Origin: Alphaproteobacteria bacterium
Lineage (GTDB): Bacteria; Pseudomonadota; Alphaproteobacteria; Caulobacterales; Caulobacteraceae
Direction: 5' to 3'
NCBI GenBank assembly: GCA_018820665.1
Contig: JAHJNW010000181.1
Coordinates: 1-55,710 of the forward strand
DNA length: 55,710 nt
Position 1 is the stretch's first letter; each line of letters opens with the position of its first letter. Below the pieces are notes generated by a model that saw only the letters and a list, made by a program, of their open reading frames with translations, had not been told where the DNA came from and did no database searches. Below, piece by piece: positions 16,147 to 26,200 of this stretch. The position numbers and the translations under genes were made by a program.

Positions 16147-18867
16147 ATGATCCAGTTCAAGCGTTCGCTTCTGCTCGGCTGCGCCTCGGTGGCGATCGCC
16201 GCCGGCGCCGCCCAGGCGCAAGACCCGACCACCGCCCCGGCCCCGCCTCCGCCGCGGGAGGAGGCGACCCAGATCGGCGATGTCGTCGTGACCGCGGAGC
16301 GGCGCGAGCAGTCCATGCAGGACTACGCGGGCGTCGCCCAGGCCATATCCGGCGAGGACCTGCGGGCGGTCGGAATCGACCAGATCGAGGATCTTCAATC
16401 GGCCGTGCCCGGACTGTCCATCTCCAACCAGGAGGGCAACGTCCAGATCTACATCCGTGGCGTGGGAACGGCGAACAACACCGAGCTCGGCGACCCGTCG
16501 GCCGCGACACACTTCAATGGCGTCTACCTGCCGCGGCCGCGCGGCGTCGGCGGCCTGTTCTTCGATCTGGCGCGGGTCGAGGTGGCCAAGGGGCCGCAAG
16601 GCACCCTGCGGGGCAGAAACGCCGTGGCCGGCACCCTGAACATCATCCCGAACATGCCGCGTCTGGGGTGGATGGAAGGCTATGCCCAGGCCGAGGTCGG
16701 AACCCTGGACACGCTCGGCTACGAGGCGGCGATCAACCTGCCCATCGGCGACGACCAGGCCCTGCGTCTTGCGGTTTACGGGGTGGATCGCGGCACCGCC
16801 TATGAAAACGTCGGCGACGACCAGAGCCTCGACCCGACGGGCGAGCAGCAGCTGTTCTCGGCCCGGGCGATCTATCTCTACCAGCCCACCGACCGTTTCA
16901 GCCTGAATCTCACCGCCGACTTCGAGTCGGAACGCGGCACGGGCTACCCGGCCACCAACATTCGCAACGGATTGGTCGGCGGCGGCACGCCCGATCAGCT
17001 TGAGTTGCGCGACATCCTCTTCCGGGGTCCGCAGGGCGTCGTCGAGAACGACAACTGGGGCCTGGCGCTCAACACCTCCTATGATTTCGGCCCCGCCGTG
17101 CTCGACTATACGGTCAGCCGCCGCAGCGTGGACTACTACCAGGTCAACGCCGCCAACGAAGGCGTGGTCCGGCCCGGCTACGGCGCGGGGGACGTCGACT
17201 ACGACAATTTCGGCACCCAGTACTGGCTGACCCTGTCCGAGTCCGACATCCACGAACTGCGCCTGTCGTCTGCCCCCGCCGCCCGCGTCACCTGGTCGAC
17301 CGGCCTGTTCTATTTCAAGGAAGAGCAGCAGGTCGGCTTCCTGTCGGTCGTCGACAAGGGACAGTTCTACTCGGGCACCGAGTTCACCTTCCCGGACGTG
17401 CAGTCGGAAAGCTTCGCGGCCTATGTCGACGTAACCTATCCCGTCACCGACCAGCTCCGTCTGAAGGGCGGCGTCCGCTACACCGAAGAGGAGAAGTCCC
17501 GGCGCGGCGTCGGCGGCAACTGGTCGCTCGGCCTGGGCTCCGAGAATTTCAACTGCTGCTTCAACAGCCGTCTCGGCACCGAGGGCTTCCGCCCGATCTT
17601 CACCGGCCGCGACAGCTATGCGCCGCCGACCCCGGGCAACAACCAGGAAGCGGCCCAGTACTTCATGGGCGCTTTCGCCCCCGGCGCGCGCGACACGTTC
17701 ATGCAGCAGATCGCCGGCGTGGCAGACGGGTCGCGACCCAACGGCACCTGTGTCGACCGGCCCGACACCCAGCCGGCGGGCGGCGGGCAGGTCTGCCCCG
17801 CCAACGGACAGCACAGCTTCTTCCAGATCACGGCCCCCGGCGAACAGGTCGGGTCCTATGAGGACAGCTTCAGCGACTACCGGGTCGGCTTCGAATACGA
17901 CCTGACGGACGACAATCTGTTCTACGGAGCCATTTCCACGGGGCACAAGTCCGGCGGCTTCAACGACACCGTGGTCATCAACGGCGTCTCCACCGCGCCG
18001 ACGTTCGCGCCGGAATCGGTGACCCTGTTCGAGGTCGGAACCAAGAACACCTTCCGTCCGGCGAGCGGCCGCATCGACTTCAACGCCAACGTCTTCTTCT
18101 ACGACTACGCCGACCAGGTCTTCCAGACGCTGGTCTCCCTCGGCTCGGGTCCGGGCGGCGCCAGCGCCGGCTTCTCCCAGCAGAACATCAATGTGGCGCA
18201 GTCGACCATCAAGGGCTTCGAGCTGGAGACCCGCTTCAGCCTTCCGTACGGCATGAGGCTCGACCTGATCGGCGCCTATATCGACGCCCAGGCGGATGGA
18301 GGGGCCCTCACCGACACGCGCGGGACCGACTACGGCGACGGCACGCCGAATTTCAACGTCGACATTTCCGGCAACGACCTGCCGAACGTGTCGAAGGTCA
18401 ATCTGAACGCCCACCTGCAGAAGACGATGGACCTCTTCGGCGGTCGCGCGGACTTCCACCTGCTGGCCAACTACCGGTCGTCCTACGCCCTCAATATCTA
18501 CAACGAGCTACCGGTGATCCAATTCACCGCCCGGCCCTCGGACGCCGCGGGGCAGGCCGCCTACGACGCATTCAAGGCCTCGGTCGCGGGCACGACGATC
18601 GACCCGACCGCGCCCCTGGCCAGCCCCTTCCTGCGCAGCACAGAAGCCCGCGAGGGTGGCTTCTGGGCCCGTCAGGAAGGCTATGTCACGGTCAATCTGG
18701 GCGCCGGGTGGGAACCCGCCGACGGCCGCTACCGCATTGAGGCCTACGTCAACAACGCGTTCGACGAAACGGTTGTCGAGAAGCAGCTCGTGTCCGACCA
18801 GGTCGTCAATGTGCTGTTCCTCAACCAGCCGCGGACGGCCGGCGTGCGGTTGCGCGCCAGCTTCTGA
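16147..18867 (+). CDS. TonB-dependent outer-membrane receptor
   Basis: A 906-residue porin-like receptor. A signal peptide (MIQFKRSLLLGCASVAIAAG, cleaved near AQA/QDP) is followed by a TonB-box-like segment IGDVVVTAERREQSMQD. Then comes the plug domain with IRGVGTANNTELGDPS and FDLARVEVAKGPQGTLRGRN, and a long beta-barrel ending RTAGVRLRASF with a terminal Phe. The start at 16147 follows ggggaggaagaccATG. The LacI operator upstream and the GH3 enzyme downstream indicate uptake of an oligosaccharide rather than iron; this is inference from context. A hairpin follows before GH3. Confidence 0.93.
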   Translation: MIQFKRSLLLGCASVAIAAGAAQAQDPTTAPAPPPPREEATQIGDVVVTAERREQSMQDYAGVAQAISGEDLRAVGIDQIEDLQSAVPGLSISNQEGNVQIYIRGVGTANNTELGDPSAATHFNGVYLPRPRGVGGLFFDLARVEVAKGPQGTLRGRNAVAGTLNIIPNMPRLGWMEGYAQAEVGTLDTLGYEAAINLPIGDDQALRLAVYGVDRGTAYENVGDDQSLDPTGEQQLFSARAIYLYQPTDRFSLNLTADFESERGTGYPATNIRNGLVGGGTPDQLELRDILFRGPQGVVENDNWGLALNTSYDFGPAVLDYTVSRRSVDYYQVNAANEGVVRPGYGAGDVDYDNFGTQYWLTLSESDIHELRLSSAPAARVTWSTGLFYFKEEQQVGFLSVVDKGQFYSGTEFTFPDVQSESFAAYVDVTYPVTDQLRLKGGVRYTEEEKSRRGVGGNWSLGLGSENFNCCFNSRLGTEGFRPIFTGRDSYAPPTPGNNQEAAQYFMGAFAPGARDTFMQQIAGVADGSRPNGTCVDRPDTQPAGGGQVCPANGQHSFFQITAPGEQVGSYEDSFSDYRVGFEYDLTDDNLFYGAISTGHKSGGFNDTVVINGVSTAPTFAPESVTLFEVGTKNTFRPASGRIDFNANVFFYDYADQVFQTLVSLGSGPGGASAGFSQQNINVAQSTIKGFELETRFSLPYGMRLDLIGAYIDAQADGGALTDTRGTDYGDGTPNFNVDISGNDLPNVSKVNLNAHLQKTMDLFGGRADFHLLANYRSSYALNIYNELPVIQFTARPSDAAGQAAYDAFKASVAGTTIDPTAPLASPFLRSTEAREGGFWARQEGYVTVNLGAGWEPADGRYRIEAYVNNAFDETVVEKQLVSDQVVNVLFLNQPRTAGVRLRASF

Positions 18868-18882
18868 TCTCCTGACCTGTGA

Positions 18883-18915
18883 CGGCGCGGACCCCGGTCC
18901 GCGCCGTTCTTTTTT
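18883..18915 (+). terminator. hairpin with T-tract between the TonB receptor and GH3 genes
   Basis: CGGCGCGGACC (18883-18893) pairs with GGTCCGCGCCG (18896-18906), and ttcttttttc follows. It looks like a Rho-independent terminator placed only 15 bases after the receptor stop. Readthrough or a separate promoter must supply the GH3 gene. Confidence 0.85.
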
Positions 18916-18944
18916 CAGTACCCGGGATAAGCTTGAGGTCCAGC

Positions 18945-21446
18945 ATGTCCGTGCTCCGTCGAACGTTCGTATCCGCCGTCGCGCTTTCCATGTCTCTGTG
19001 GGCCGCCGATGTGGTCGCCCAACAGGTCCAGGCGCCGCCCACGGCCGTGCCGGATCCCACGGTCTGGCCCGTCGCCGGCAGTCCGGCCGCGATCACGGAT
19101 CCGGAAGCGGAAGCGATGATCGACCGCCTTCTTCAACGGATGACCCTCGAGGAAAAGGTCGGGCAGCTCATCCAGGCGGACATCGGCGCCATCACTCCGG
19201 CCGATCTTGCGACCTACCCGATCGGTTCGATCCTGGCGGGGGGGAACTCCTCCCCCGAAGGCGATGAACGCGCGTCGTTGTCCGAATGGGTCGCCCTGTC
19301 GCGCGCCTTCCGGGAGGCCGCCGCCACGCGGCCCGGCGCCGCCATTCCGCTGATGTTCGGCATCGACGCGGTGCACGGGCACAACAACATCGTCGGGGCG
19401 ACCCTGTTTCCACACAACATCGGGCTGGGTGCGGCGCGGGATCCCGGGCTGATCGAGCGGATCGGGCGGGCGACCGCGCTCGAGGTCGCGGCCTCCGGCG
19501 CTGACTGGACCTTCGGACCGACGCTGGCGGTGCCGCGCAATGATCGCTGGGGGCGCGCCTACGAGGGCTATGGCGAACACCCGGAGATCGTCTCCGCCTA
19601 TGCGGGTCCCATGACCCGGGGGCTCCAGGGTGAACTGATCCCGGGCCGACCGCTGGCCTTCGATCGCATCGCCGGATCCGCCAAGCATTTCGTGGCCGAC
19701 GGCGGCACGCTCGATGGCGTCGACCAGGGCGATGCGCCGATTTCCGAAGCCGAACTGATCGACATCCACGCCCAGGGGTATGTGCCCGCGATCAATGCGG
19801 GCGTCCTGACCGTGATGGCTTCGTTCTCGAGCTGGAATGGAGTCAAGATCACCGGCAATCGCGGCCTGCTGACAGACGTTCTCAAGGAGCGGATGGGCTT
19901 CGACGGCTTCGTCGTCGGCGACTGGAACGCCCATGGGCAGATCCCGGGATGCAGCAACGAAAGCTGCCCGGAAGCCATCAATGCCGGCCTCGACATGTTC
20001 ATGGCGCCGGACAGCTGGCGAGGGCTCTACACAAACACCCTGGCCCAGGCGCGTTCCGGCGAGATCCCCGCGGATCGCCTCGACGACGCCGTGAGACGCA
20101 TCCTGCGGGTCAAGTTCAAACTGGGCGTCTTCGACCGGGACCGGTCGATCGAGGGCAGAGCCGACGTGCTCGGCTCGCCGGAGCACCGCGCCCTCGCGCG
20201 CGAAGCCGTTCGCAAGTCGCTGGTGCTTTTGAAGAATGAGGGGGTTCTCCCCATCCGGCCAGGCGCGCGTGTTCTCGTGGCGGGCGAGGCGGCGGATTCC
20301 ATCGGTCAGGCTTCCGGAGGCTGGACGGTGTCCTGGCAGGGCGCGGACACGACCAACGCCGATTTCCCGGGCGGCGTGTCCATCTGGTCGGGCCTCGACG
20401 CCGCCATCCGGGAGTCCGGGGGCGTCGCGGAACTGAGCGTCGAGGGCGGCTACGAGACCCGGCCGGACGTCGCGATCGTGGTGTTCGGCGAAACGCCCTA
20501 CGCCGAGTTTCAGGGCGACGTGGAAAACCTCGACTTCGCGCCGGAAGAGCCATTGTCCGTGCTGCGGCGGCTGAAGGCGGCGGGGATTCCGACCGTCTCG
20601 GTGTTCCTGAGCGGCCGGCCGCTCTGGACCAATCCCGAGATCAACGCCTCCGACGCCTTCGTGGCGGCCTGGCTGCCGGGAACCGAGGGCTCCGGCGTCG
20701 CGGACGTGCTGGTCGCGGGGCGTGACGGACAATCCGTCCACGACTTCACGGGTCGACTGTCCTTCTCGTGGCCGAAAACAGCGGGCCAGGATGTGCTCAA
20801 TGTCGGCATGCCGGGATACGATCCCCAGTTCGCCTACGGCTATGGGCTTTCCTACGCGGAACCGGGGCGGGTGGATTCGCTGTCGGAAGATCCTGGCGTG
20901 GCGGTCAGCCAGACCAACGTCGACGACTATTTCACCGACGGACGGGTTCAGGCGCCATGGTCCCTCATGCTCCGGGACGAGGGTGGCGACAGCCGCATCG
21001 GGACCGGCCTGACGGGAGCCAGCCCGCGCGCCAACCTGTCGGTCCGACCGACGGACGGCGCCGCCCAGGAAAGCGCCATGGCGCTGACCTGGGGCGGTGC
21101 GGCGGAGGCGTTGATCATGGGACCGCCCGTCGACCTGTCGCGACAGCGGAACGGCGACATGGTTTTGTCCGTGTCGATTCGTCTGGACGGCCCGCTCGCC
21201 GGGCCGGTTGAGCTGGGCTTCGGTCGGGAGCGCATGGAGATCGCGCCGCTTCTGGGTGACCCGGCCTTGGGCCAATGGCGCGAGGTGCGCATCCGGCTGG
21301 CGTGTTTCGGTGGCGCGGACACCGACGTTACGGCCGTCGAGACGCCGTTTGCACTCCGATCGGAGTCCCCGGTGCGCCTTTCGCTGGCCGACATCCGGCT
21401 GGGTGTGAACCAGGCGGGCGCGAGTTGCCCGCCGAGCGGCGGGTGA
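18945..21446 (+). CDS. glycoside hydrolase family 3, exo-beta-glucosidase (ExoP/CelD-like)
   Basis: An 833-residue secreted enzyme. A signal peptide (SVLRRTFVSAVALSMSLWAA, cleaved near VAQ) precedes the GH3 N-terminal barrel: MTLEEKVGQLIQADIGAI, FGIDAVHGHNN, RWGRAYEGYGEHPE and KHFVADGG. The nucleophile is Asp326 in GFVVGDWNAHG. The C-terminal GH3 domain follows (SLVLLKNEGVLPI), then an extra domain of about 150 residues (from about 680) like the ExoP C-terminal module. The overall plan matches periplasmic exo-1,3/1,4-beta-glucan glucohydrolases. The start at 18945 follows gcttgaggtccagc. It would trim beta-linked oligosaccharides brought in by the receptor. The precise linkage is not known. 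Confidence 0.92.
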   Translation: MSVLRRTFVSAVALSMSLWAADVVAQQVQAPPTAVPDPTVWPVAGSPAAITDPEAEAMIDRLLQRMTLEEKVGQLIQADIGAITPADLATYPIGSILAGGNSSPEGDERASLSEWVALSRAFREAAATRPGAAIPLMFGIDAVHGHNNIVGATLFPHNIGLGAARDPGLIERIGRATALEVAASGADWTFGPTLAVPRNDRWGRAYEGYGEHPEIVSAYAGPMTRGLQGELIPGRPLAFDRIAGSAKHFVADGGTLDGVDQGDAPISEAELIDIHAQGYVPAINAGVLTVMASFSSWNGVKITGNRGLLTDVLKERMGFDGFVVGDWNAHGQIPGCSNESCPEAINAGLDMFMAPDSWRGLYTNTLAQARSGEIPADRLDDAVRRILRVKFKLGVFDRDRSIEGRADVLGSPEHRALAREAVRKSLVLLKNEGVLPIRPGARVLVAGEAADSIGQASGGWTVSWQGADTTNADFPGGVSIWSGLDAAIRESGGVAELSVEGGYETRPDVAIVVFGETPYAEFQGDVENLDFAPEEPLSVLRRLKAAGIPTVSVFLSGRPLWTNPEINASDAFVAAWLPGTEGSGVADVLVAGRDGQSVHDFTGRLSFSWPKTAGQDVLNVGMPGYDPQFAYGYGLSYAEPGRVDSLSEDPGVAVSQTNVDDYFTDGRVQAPWSLMLRDEGGDSRIGTGLTGASPRANLSVRPTDGAAQESAMALTWGGAAEALIMGPPVDLSRQRNGDMVLSVSIRLDGPLAGPVELGFGRERMEIAPLLGDPALGQWREVRIRLACFGGADTDVTAVETPFALRSESPVRLSLADIRLGVNQAGASCPPSGG

Positions 21447-21633
21447 GCGCGGTAGCTTGTGGAGGTCGTCAATCGATCTCTAGCGCACACGGTAGGTCCG
21501 TCAGGAAGCGGACCCACCCCAAAGTCTCCGGGGGGCAAGCGGACATTGGGTGCGCCGCCGTGTGCCAACCCTGCGACGCTGAGACCAGCGTCACCGCCGA
21601 GGACTCGCACAAACAAGAGTGCTACTAAACCCC

Positions 21634-21981
21634 ATGCTCAAATCCCTCCGGGACATGATCAGGCGGATCGGCTTCGTCGGCGGCGTGCTGCTGACGCTGG
21701 CGTTCGCCTTGCCGGCCCTGGCCAGCCATGCCTGTGCGAGCGAGCTGTCGCCGCCGGTCGCAGAGACAATCGCGAGCACGGATTTAGACGGTGAGGCCCA
21801 ATGCCCGGACTGCGGCCCGGCCTGCGTAAGTGGCTGCTGCCACGCGCCGCATGCCGCGACGCCGGCGGACGTCGGGGTTGAGCCCAAGGGGCCTGTGTTC
21901 GCTGCGCCCGTCGGCTGGGTCCATGCGACCGGGCGACTGCTGCACGCGCCCGCCGGTCCGGAAAGACCTCCACGCCTCTGA
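21634..21981 (+). CDS. small exported Cys/His-rich protein of the metal-efflux locus
   Basis: A 115-residue protein from the ATG at 21634. A hydrophobic segment (RIGFVGGVLLTLAFALPALA) looks like a signal peptide. The mature part has CPDCGPACVSGCCHAPHA, five cysteines and two histidines in 18 residues, a likely metal-binding site. The end (PVGWVHATGRLLHAPAGPERP) resembles small hypothetical proteins that precede czc-type operons in other alphaproteobacteria, as I recall. It is 100 bases before the CzcB gene on the same strand. The GTG at 21619 is an alternative start. Function is inferred: periplasmic metal binding or sensing. Confidence 0.65.
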   Translation: MLKSLRDMIRRIGFVGGVLLTLAFALPALASHACASELSPPVAETIASTDLDGEAQCPDCGPACVSGCCHAPHAATPADVGVEPKGPVFAAPVGWVHATGRLLHAPAGPERPPRL

Positions 21982-22081
21982 TCCTCGACCGGGCCCTCCC
22001 GGTCCTGCCTGAGCCACGCGCGCCCTCGCGGTCGCGCGTCCTGAACTCTGGGCCCGGTCCTGCGCCGGGCGAGGATCCAAG

Positions 22082-23233
22082 ATGCAAATCCAAAGACATT
22101 GGCTGATGACCGGCGCTGCCGTCGTGACCGCCCTCGGCGTGGGCTTCGGCGCGGCCCAGGTCCTCAACCGGACCACGCCCGAGGCCGTCGAACACGCTGA
22201 AGAGGGCCATGGCGAAGCAGGGGGCGAGGGCGCGGTCATCGCCTTGTCGCCGGAGCAGGCCGCCCAGGCCGGGGTTTCGGTCGTCGGTCTGCAGAGGGGC
22301 GGGGGCGCGGATCTCAAACTGCCGGGACGTGTTGACTTCGCGCCGGGCGCCGAAGCCGTCGTTGATGCGCCGCTGGCCGGAGCCGTGTCACGGGTCCACG
22401 TCGGCCTGGGCGACCGGGTGTCGATCGGGTCGCCGCTGATCACCCTGCGCAGTCCCGACGGGGCCGCGTCCCGGGCCACGGCGGACGCCGCCTCGGCTTC
22501 GGCAGACGCCGCCCGTGCCGCCGAGCGGCGGGACCGCACCCTGTTCGAACAAGGCTGGGTCTCGCAGGCGCGGCTCGACATCACCGCCGCTGAAGCGCGC
22601 CGGGCCGAGGCCGAGCTGCGCGCCGCCCGCGCCCGTGTCGGCGCCTATGGCGCGCCCGGCCCCAACGGCATGACGGTCGTGCGCAGTCCGATCGCCGGAG
22701 TCGTCACGCGCCTGAGCGCGGCGCCCGGACAGGTGCTGCACGAGGAAGCCCTGCAGGTCGCCGCCGTCGCCGATCCGCGTCGTATCGAACTGGTTTTCGA
22801 GGCTCCGCCCTCAGCGGCCGGACTGGTGAAGGTCGGCGACAGGCTGGAGGGCACGGTCGCCGGTGGGCGCGGCGTGACCGGCGTCGTCACCGCCATCGCC
22901 CCGGCCAACGAGACCGGGGTCGTCATCATCCGGGCCGAGGCCGGCGGGGAGGTTCCGCCGGCGGGGTCGGTCGTGTCGGCGCGAGTCTCGGCCGGCGGCG
23001 GAACCGGAGCCCTGGTCGTTCCACTGGACGCGGTCCAGACTATCGAGGGCGTATCGTCGGTCTTTGTCGTCGAGGGCGGAAAGTTTCGCGCCCGGCCGGT
23101 GGTGACGGGCCGCACTTCCGACGGTCGGATCGAGATCGTCTCGGGCCTGTCCGGCTCCGAGCGCATCGCCGGCGCCGGCGCCTTCCTGCTCAAGGCCGAA
23201 CTGGCCAAGGGCGAAGCCGGGCACGGACACTGA
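22082..23233 (+). CDS. czcB: periplasmic adaptor of a CzcCBA-type efflux pump
   Basis: A 383-residue membrane-fusion protein. An N-terminal anchor or signal (MTGAAVVTALGVGFGAAQVL) is followed by a His/Glu-rich stretch (EHAEEGHGEAGG). Then come the lipoyl/hairpin region (VDAPLAGAVSRVHVGLGDRV, ..RSPIAGVVTRLSAAPGQV) with a coiled coil rich in Ala between them, and beta-barrel and membrane-proximal domains. It ends in GEAGHGH, a possible metal site. It links the inner-membrane CzcA pump to an outer-membrane channel. No outer-membrane factor (czcC) gene is present in the window, so a channel encoded elsewhere must be used. The next gene starts two bases after its stop. Confidence 0.9.
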   Translation: MQIQRHWLMTGAAVVTALGVGFGAAQVLNRTTPEAVEHAEEGHGEAGGEGAVIALSPEQAAQAGVSVVGLQRGGGADLKLPGRVDFAPGAEAVVDAPLAGAVSRVHVGLGDRVSIGSPLITLRSPDGAASRATADAASASADAARAAERRDRTLFEQGWVSQARLDITAAEARRAEAELRAARARVGAYGAPGPNGMTVVRSPIAGVVTRLSAAPGQVLHEEALQVAAVADPRRIELVFEAPPSAAGLVKVGDRLEGTVAGGRGVTGVVTAIAPANETGVVIIRAEAGGEVPPAGSVVSARVSAGGGTGALVVPLDAVQTIEGVSSVFVVEGGKFRARPVVTGRTSDGRIEIVSGLSGSERIAGAGAFLLKAELAKGEAGHGH

Positions 23234-23235
23234 GC

Positions 23236-26200
23236 ATGCTGGACCGCATCATCGACGCCGCCGTGCGTTTCCGCTGGCTGGTCGTGGGCCTGGCCGTCGT
23301 CCTGGCGATCCTGGGCGGGCGAGAGTTGCTCCGCCTGTCGATTGACGCCGTGCCGGACATCACCAACCGGCAGGTGCAGATCACCACCGTGGCACCCGCG
23401 CTCGGGCCCGAGGAGGTCGAGCGCCAGGTCACCTTTCCGCTGGAGACCGAGCTCGCGGGCCTGCCGGGCCTGATCGAAACCCGCTCATTGTCGCGGCACG
23501 GCTTCTCGCAGATCACCGCCGTCTTCACCGACGCCACCGACATCTATTTCGCTCGCAACCTGGTCAATGAGCGGCTGCAGTCGGCACGGGCGGACCTGCC
23601 TGAGGGTCTGTCGCCGTCGATGGGGCCGGTCGTGACCGGGCTGGGCGAGGTCTACATCTGGACGCTGGGCTTCACCGGTCCGGCCGCGACGTCTGGCGTC
23701 CCCTATGTGACGCCCGAGGGCGAGCGGCTGGTTACCGATCCCGAGAAGTCGACCTATCTGCGCACGGTCCAGGACTGGATCGTCGCACCACAGTTGAAGA
23801 GCGTGCCCGGTGTCGCGGGCGTCGACGTGCTGGGCGGTTATGTGAAGGAGTATGCGGTCCATCCCGATCCGGGCCGATTGGCCGCCTACGGCGTCGGCCT
23901 GGTCCAACTGGTCGAAGCGCTGGAGCACGCCAATCGCATCGCCGGCGCGGGCTACGTCAATCGCGGGGGCGAAGCCTATATTGTCCGCGCTGACGCCCGG
24001 CTGAAAAGCCTCGATGACCTGGCGCAGACGCCCATCCTGAACCGGGGCGGCCAGGTGATCCGGGTATCCGACGTCGCCACTGTCGAGATCGGCCGCGCGC
24101 CGCGCCTGGGCTCGGCCAGCGCCGACGGCCGCGAGACGGTGGTCGGCACCGCCCTGATGCTGCAGGGCGAGAACTCCCGCGACGTGGCGCATCGCGTCGG
24201 CGAGCGGCTGGAGGCGATCAAGGCGAGCCTGCCGCCGGGAGTGGTCCTGCGTCCCGAGCTGGATCGCACCGACCTGGTGGAGGCGACGATCCGGACAGTA
24301 GAGCACAACCTCGCGCTCGGCGCGCTGCTGGTCGTAGGTGTGCTGTTCTTTGCGCTGGGCAATGTGCGGGCCGCGATCATCACAGCGCTGGTCATTCCGC
24401 TAAGCTTTCTGTTCGCAGCCTCGGCGATGAACCGGTTCGACATCAGCGCCAATCTGCTGAGCCTGGGCGCGCTGGATTTCGGTCTGATCGTCGACGGGGC
24501 CGTGGTGGTGATCGAGAACACCCTGCGGAGGCTCGGTCTCAGACGGGACCAGGCCGGGCGTGCGCTGACCGCGGGGGAGCGGCTCGCGGTCGCTGCGGCC
24601 TCGGCGCGCGAGATGGCGCGGCCGGCGGCGTTCGGACAGGCGATCATCCTGCTGGTCTATGCCCCGCTGCTGATGTTCGAGGGGGTTGAAGGCAAGATGT
24701 TCGGGCCGATGGCCGCGACCGTCATGCTGGCCCTGGCGGCGGCCTTCGTCCTGAGCTTCACCTTCGTGCCGGCCATGGCGGCGCTGATCGTGCGCGAGCC
24801 CAACGCGGACCACGAAGAGACGCGTCTGACGCGGGCGGCCAAGGCGCGCTATGCGCCCCTGCTGGAGGCGGCGATCGCCCGGCCTCGAGCGGTGATGATC
24901 GGGGCGGGCGTCACCCTGCTGGCCGGACTGATCTCCTTCCTGATGCTGGGCCGCGAGTTCGTGCCGCAGCTGGATGAGGGAGACGTCCTGGTCCAGGCGC
25001 TGCGCGTGCCATCGACTTCCCTCGAACAGAGCCAGGCCATGCAGTTCAGGGTCGAGACGACGCTGAAGGCCATGCCCGAGGTGGCGCGCGTCTTCACCCG
25101 CACGGGCACGGCGGAGGTGGCGTCAGACCCAATGCCGCCGTCGATCTCGGACACCTTCGTCATGCTCAGGGACCGCCAGGACTGGCCGGAACCGGACCTG
25201 GCCAAGGCCGAGCTGGTCGAAAAGATGGAGCAGCGGTTGTCGACCCTGCTGGGCAACAATTACGAGTTCACCCAGCCGATCGAGATGCGGTTCAACGAGC
25301 TGATCGCCGGGGTGCGGTCGGACGTGGCGGTGATGATCTACGGCGATGATTTCGCCGCCATGGAACGGACCGCGCAGCGGGTGGCGGCCGTGCTGAACGA
25401 CATCGACGGCGCGGCTGATGTCCGGGTTGAACAGGTGTCGGGCCAGCCAACGATCACGGCCAGCGTGGACCGCACCGTCGCCGCGGCGCAGGGGGTGCAT
25501 GCCTCGGACGCCGCCGACGCGCTCGCCATCGCCCTTGCGGGGCGCTCCGCCGGACAGGTCAACGAAGGGGACCGGCGGTTCGACGTCGTCGTCCGGCTGG
25601 GCGAAGACCTGCGTAACGATCCGACGATCATGGCGCAGCTGCCGGTCATGCCCGAGAACGCCGAGGCGGGGGCGCCGACCGTGCCCCTGTCCTCCGTCGC
25701 CCGCTTCGATGTAGCGGAGGGGCCGAACCAGATCAGCCGGTCGGACGGCAAACGCCGGATGATCGTTCAGGCAAATGTGCGCGGCCGCGACCTCGGCAGC
25801 TTTGTCGCGGAGGCCCAGGCCAAGGTGGCCGATCAGGTCCAGCCGCCCCCGTCGGGCTGGATCGACTGGGGCGGACAGTTCGAGAATCTGCAGCGCGCCT
25901 CGGCCCGGCTTGGGTTGATCGTGCCGATCGTCTTCCTGACAATCGGTGGGTTGCTGTGGATGGCGCTCCGCTCATGGCGCGATGCCGTCCTGGTGTTTGC
26001 CGGCGTGCCGCTGGCTCTCGTCGGCGGCGCCTTGGCGTTGGCCCTGCGCGGGATGCCTCTGTCGATCAGCGCGGCGGTCGGCTTTATCGCGGTGTCCGGC
26101 GTGGTCACCCTGAACGGCCTGGTCCTGATGCAGGCGATCCGACAGCGGACGGGAGAGCGTGTGGAGCCAGGCATGGCCGCCTTGGATGGCGCCGTCAGCC

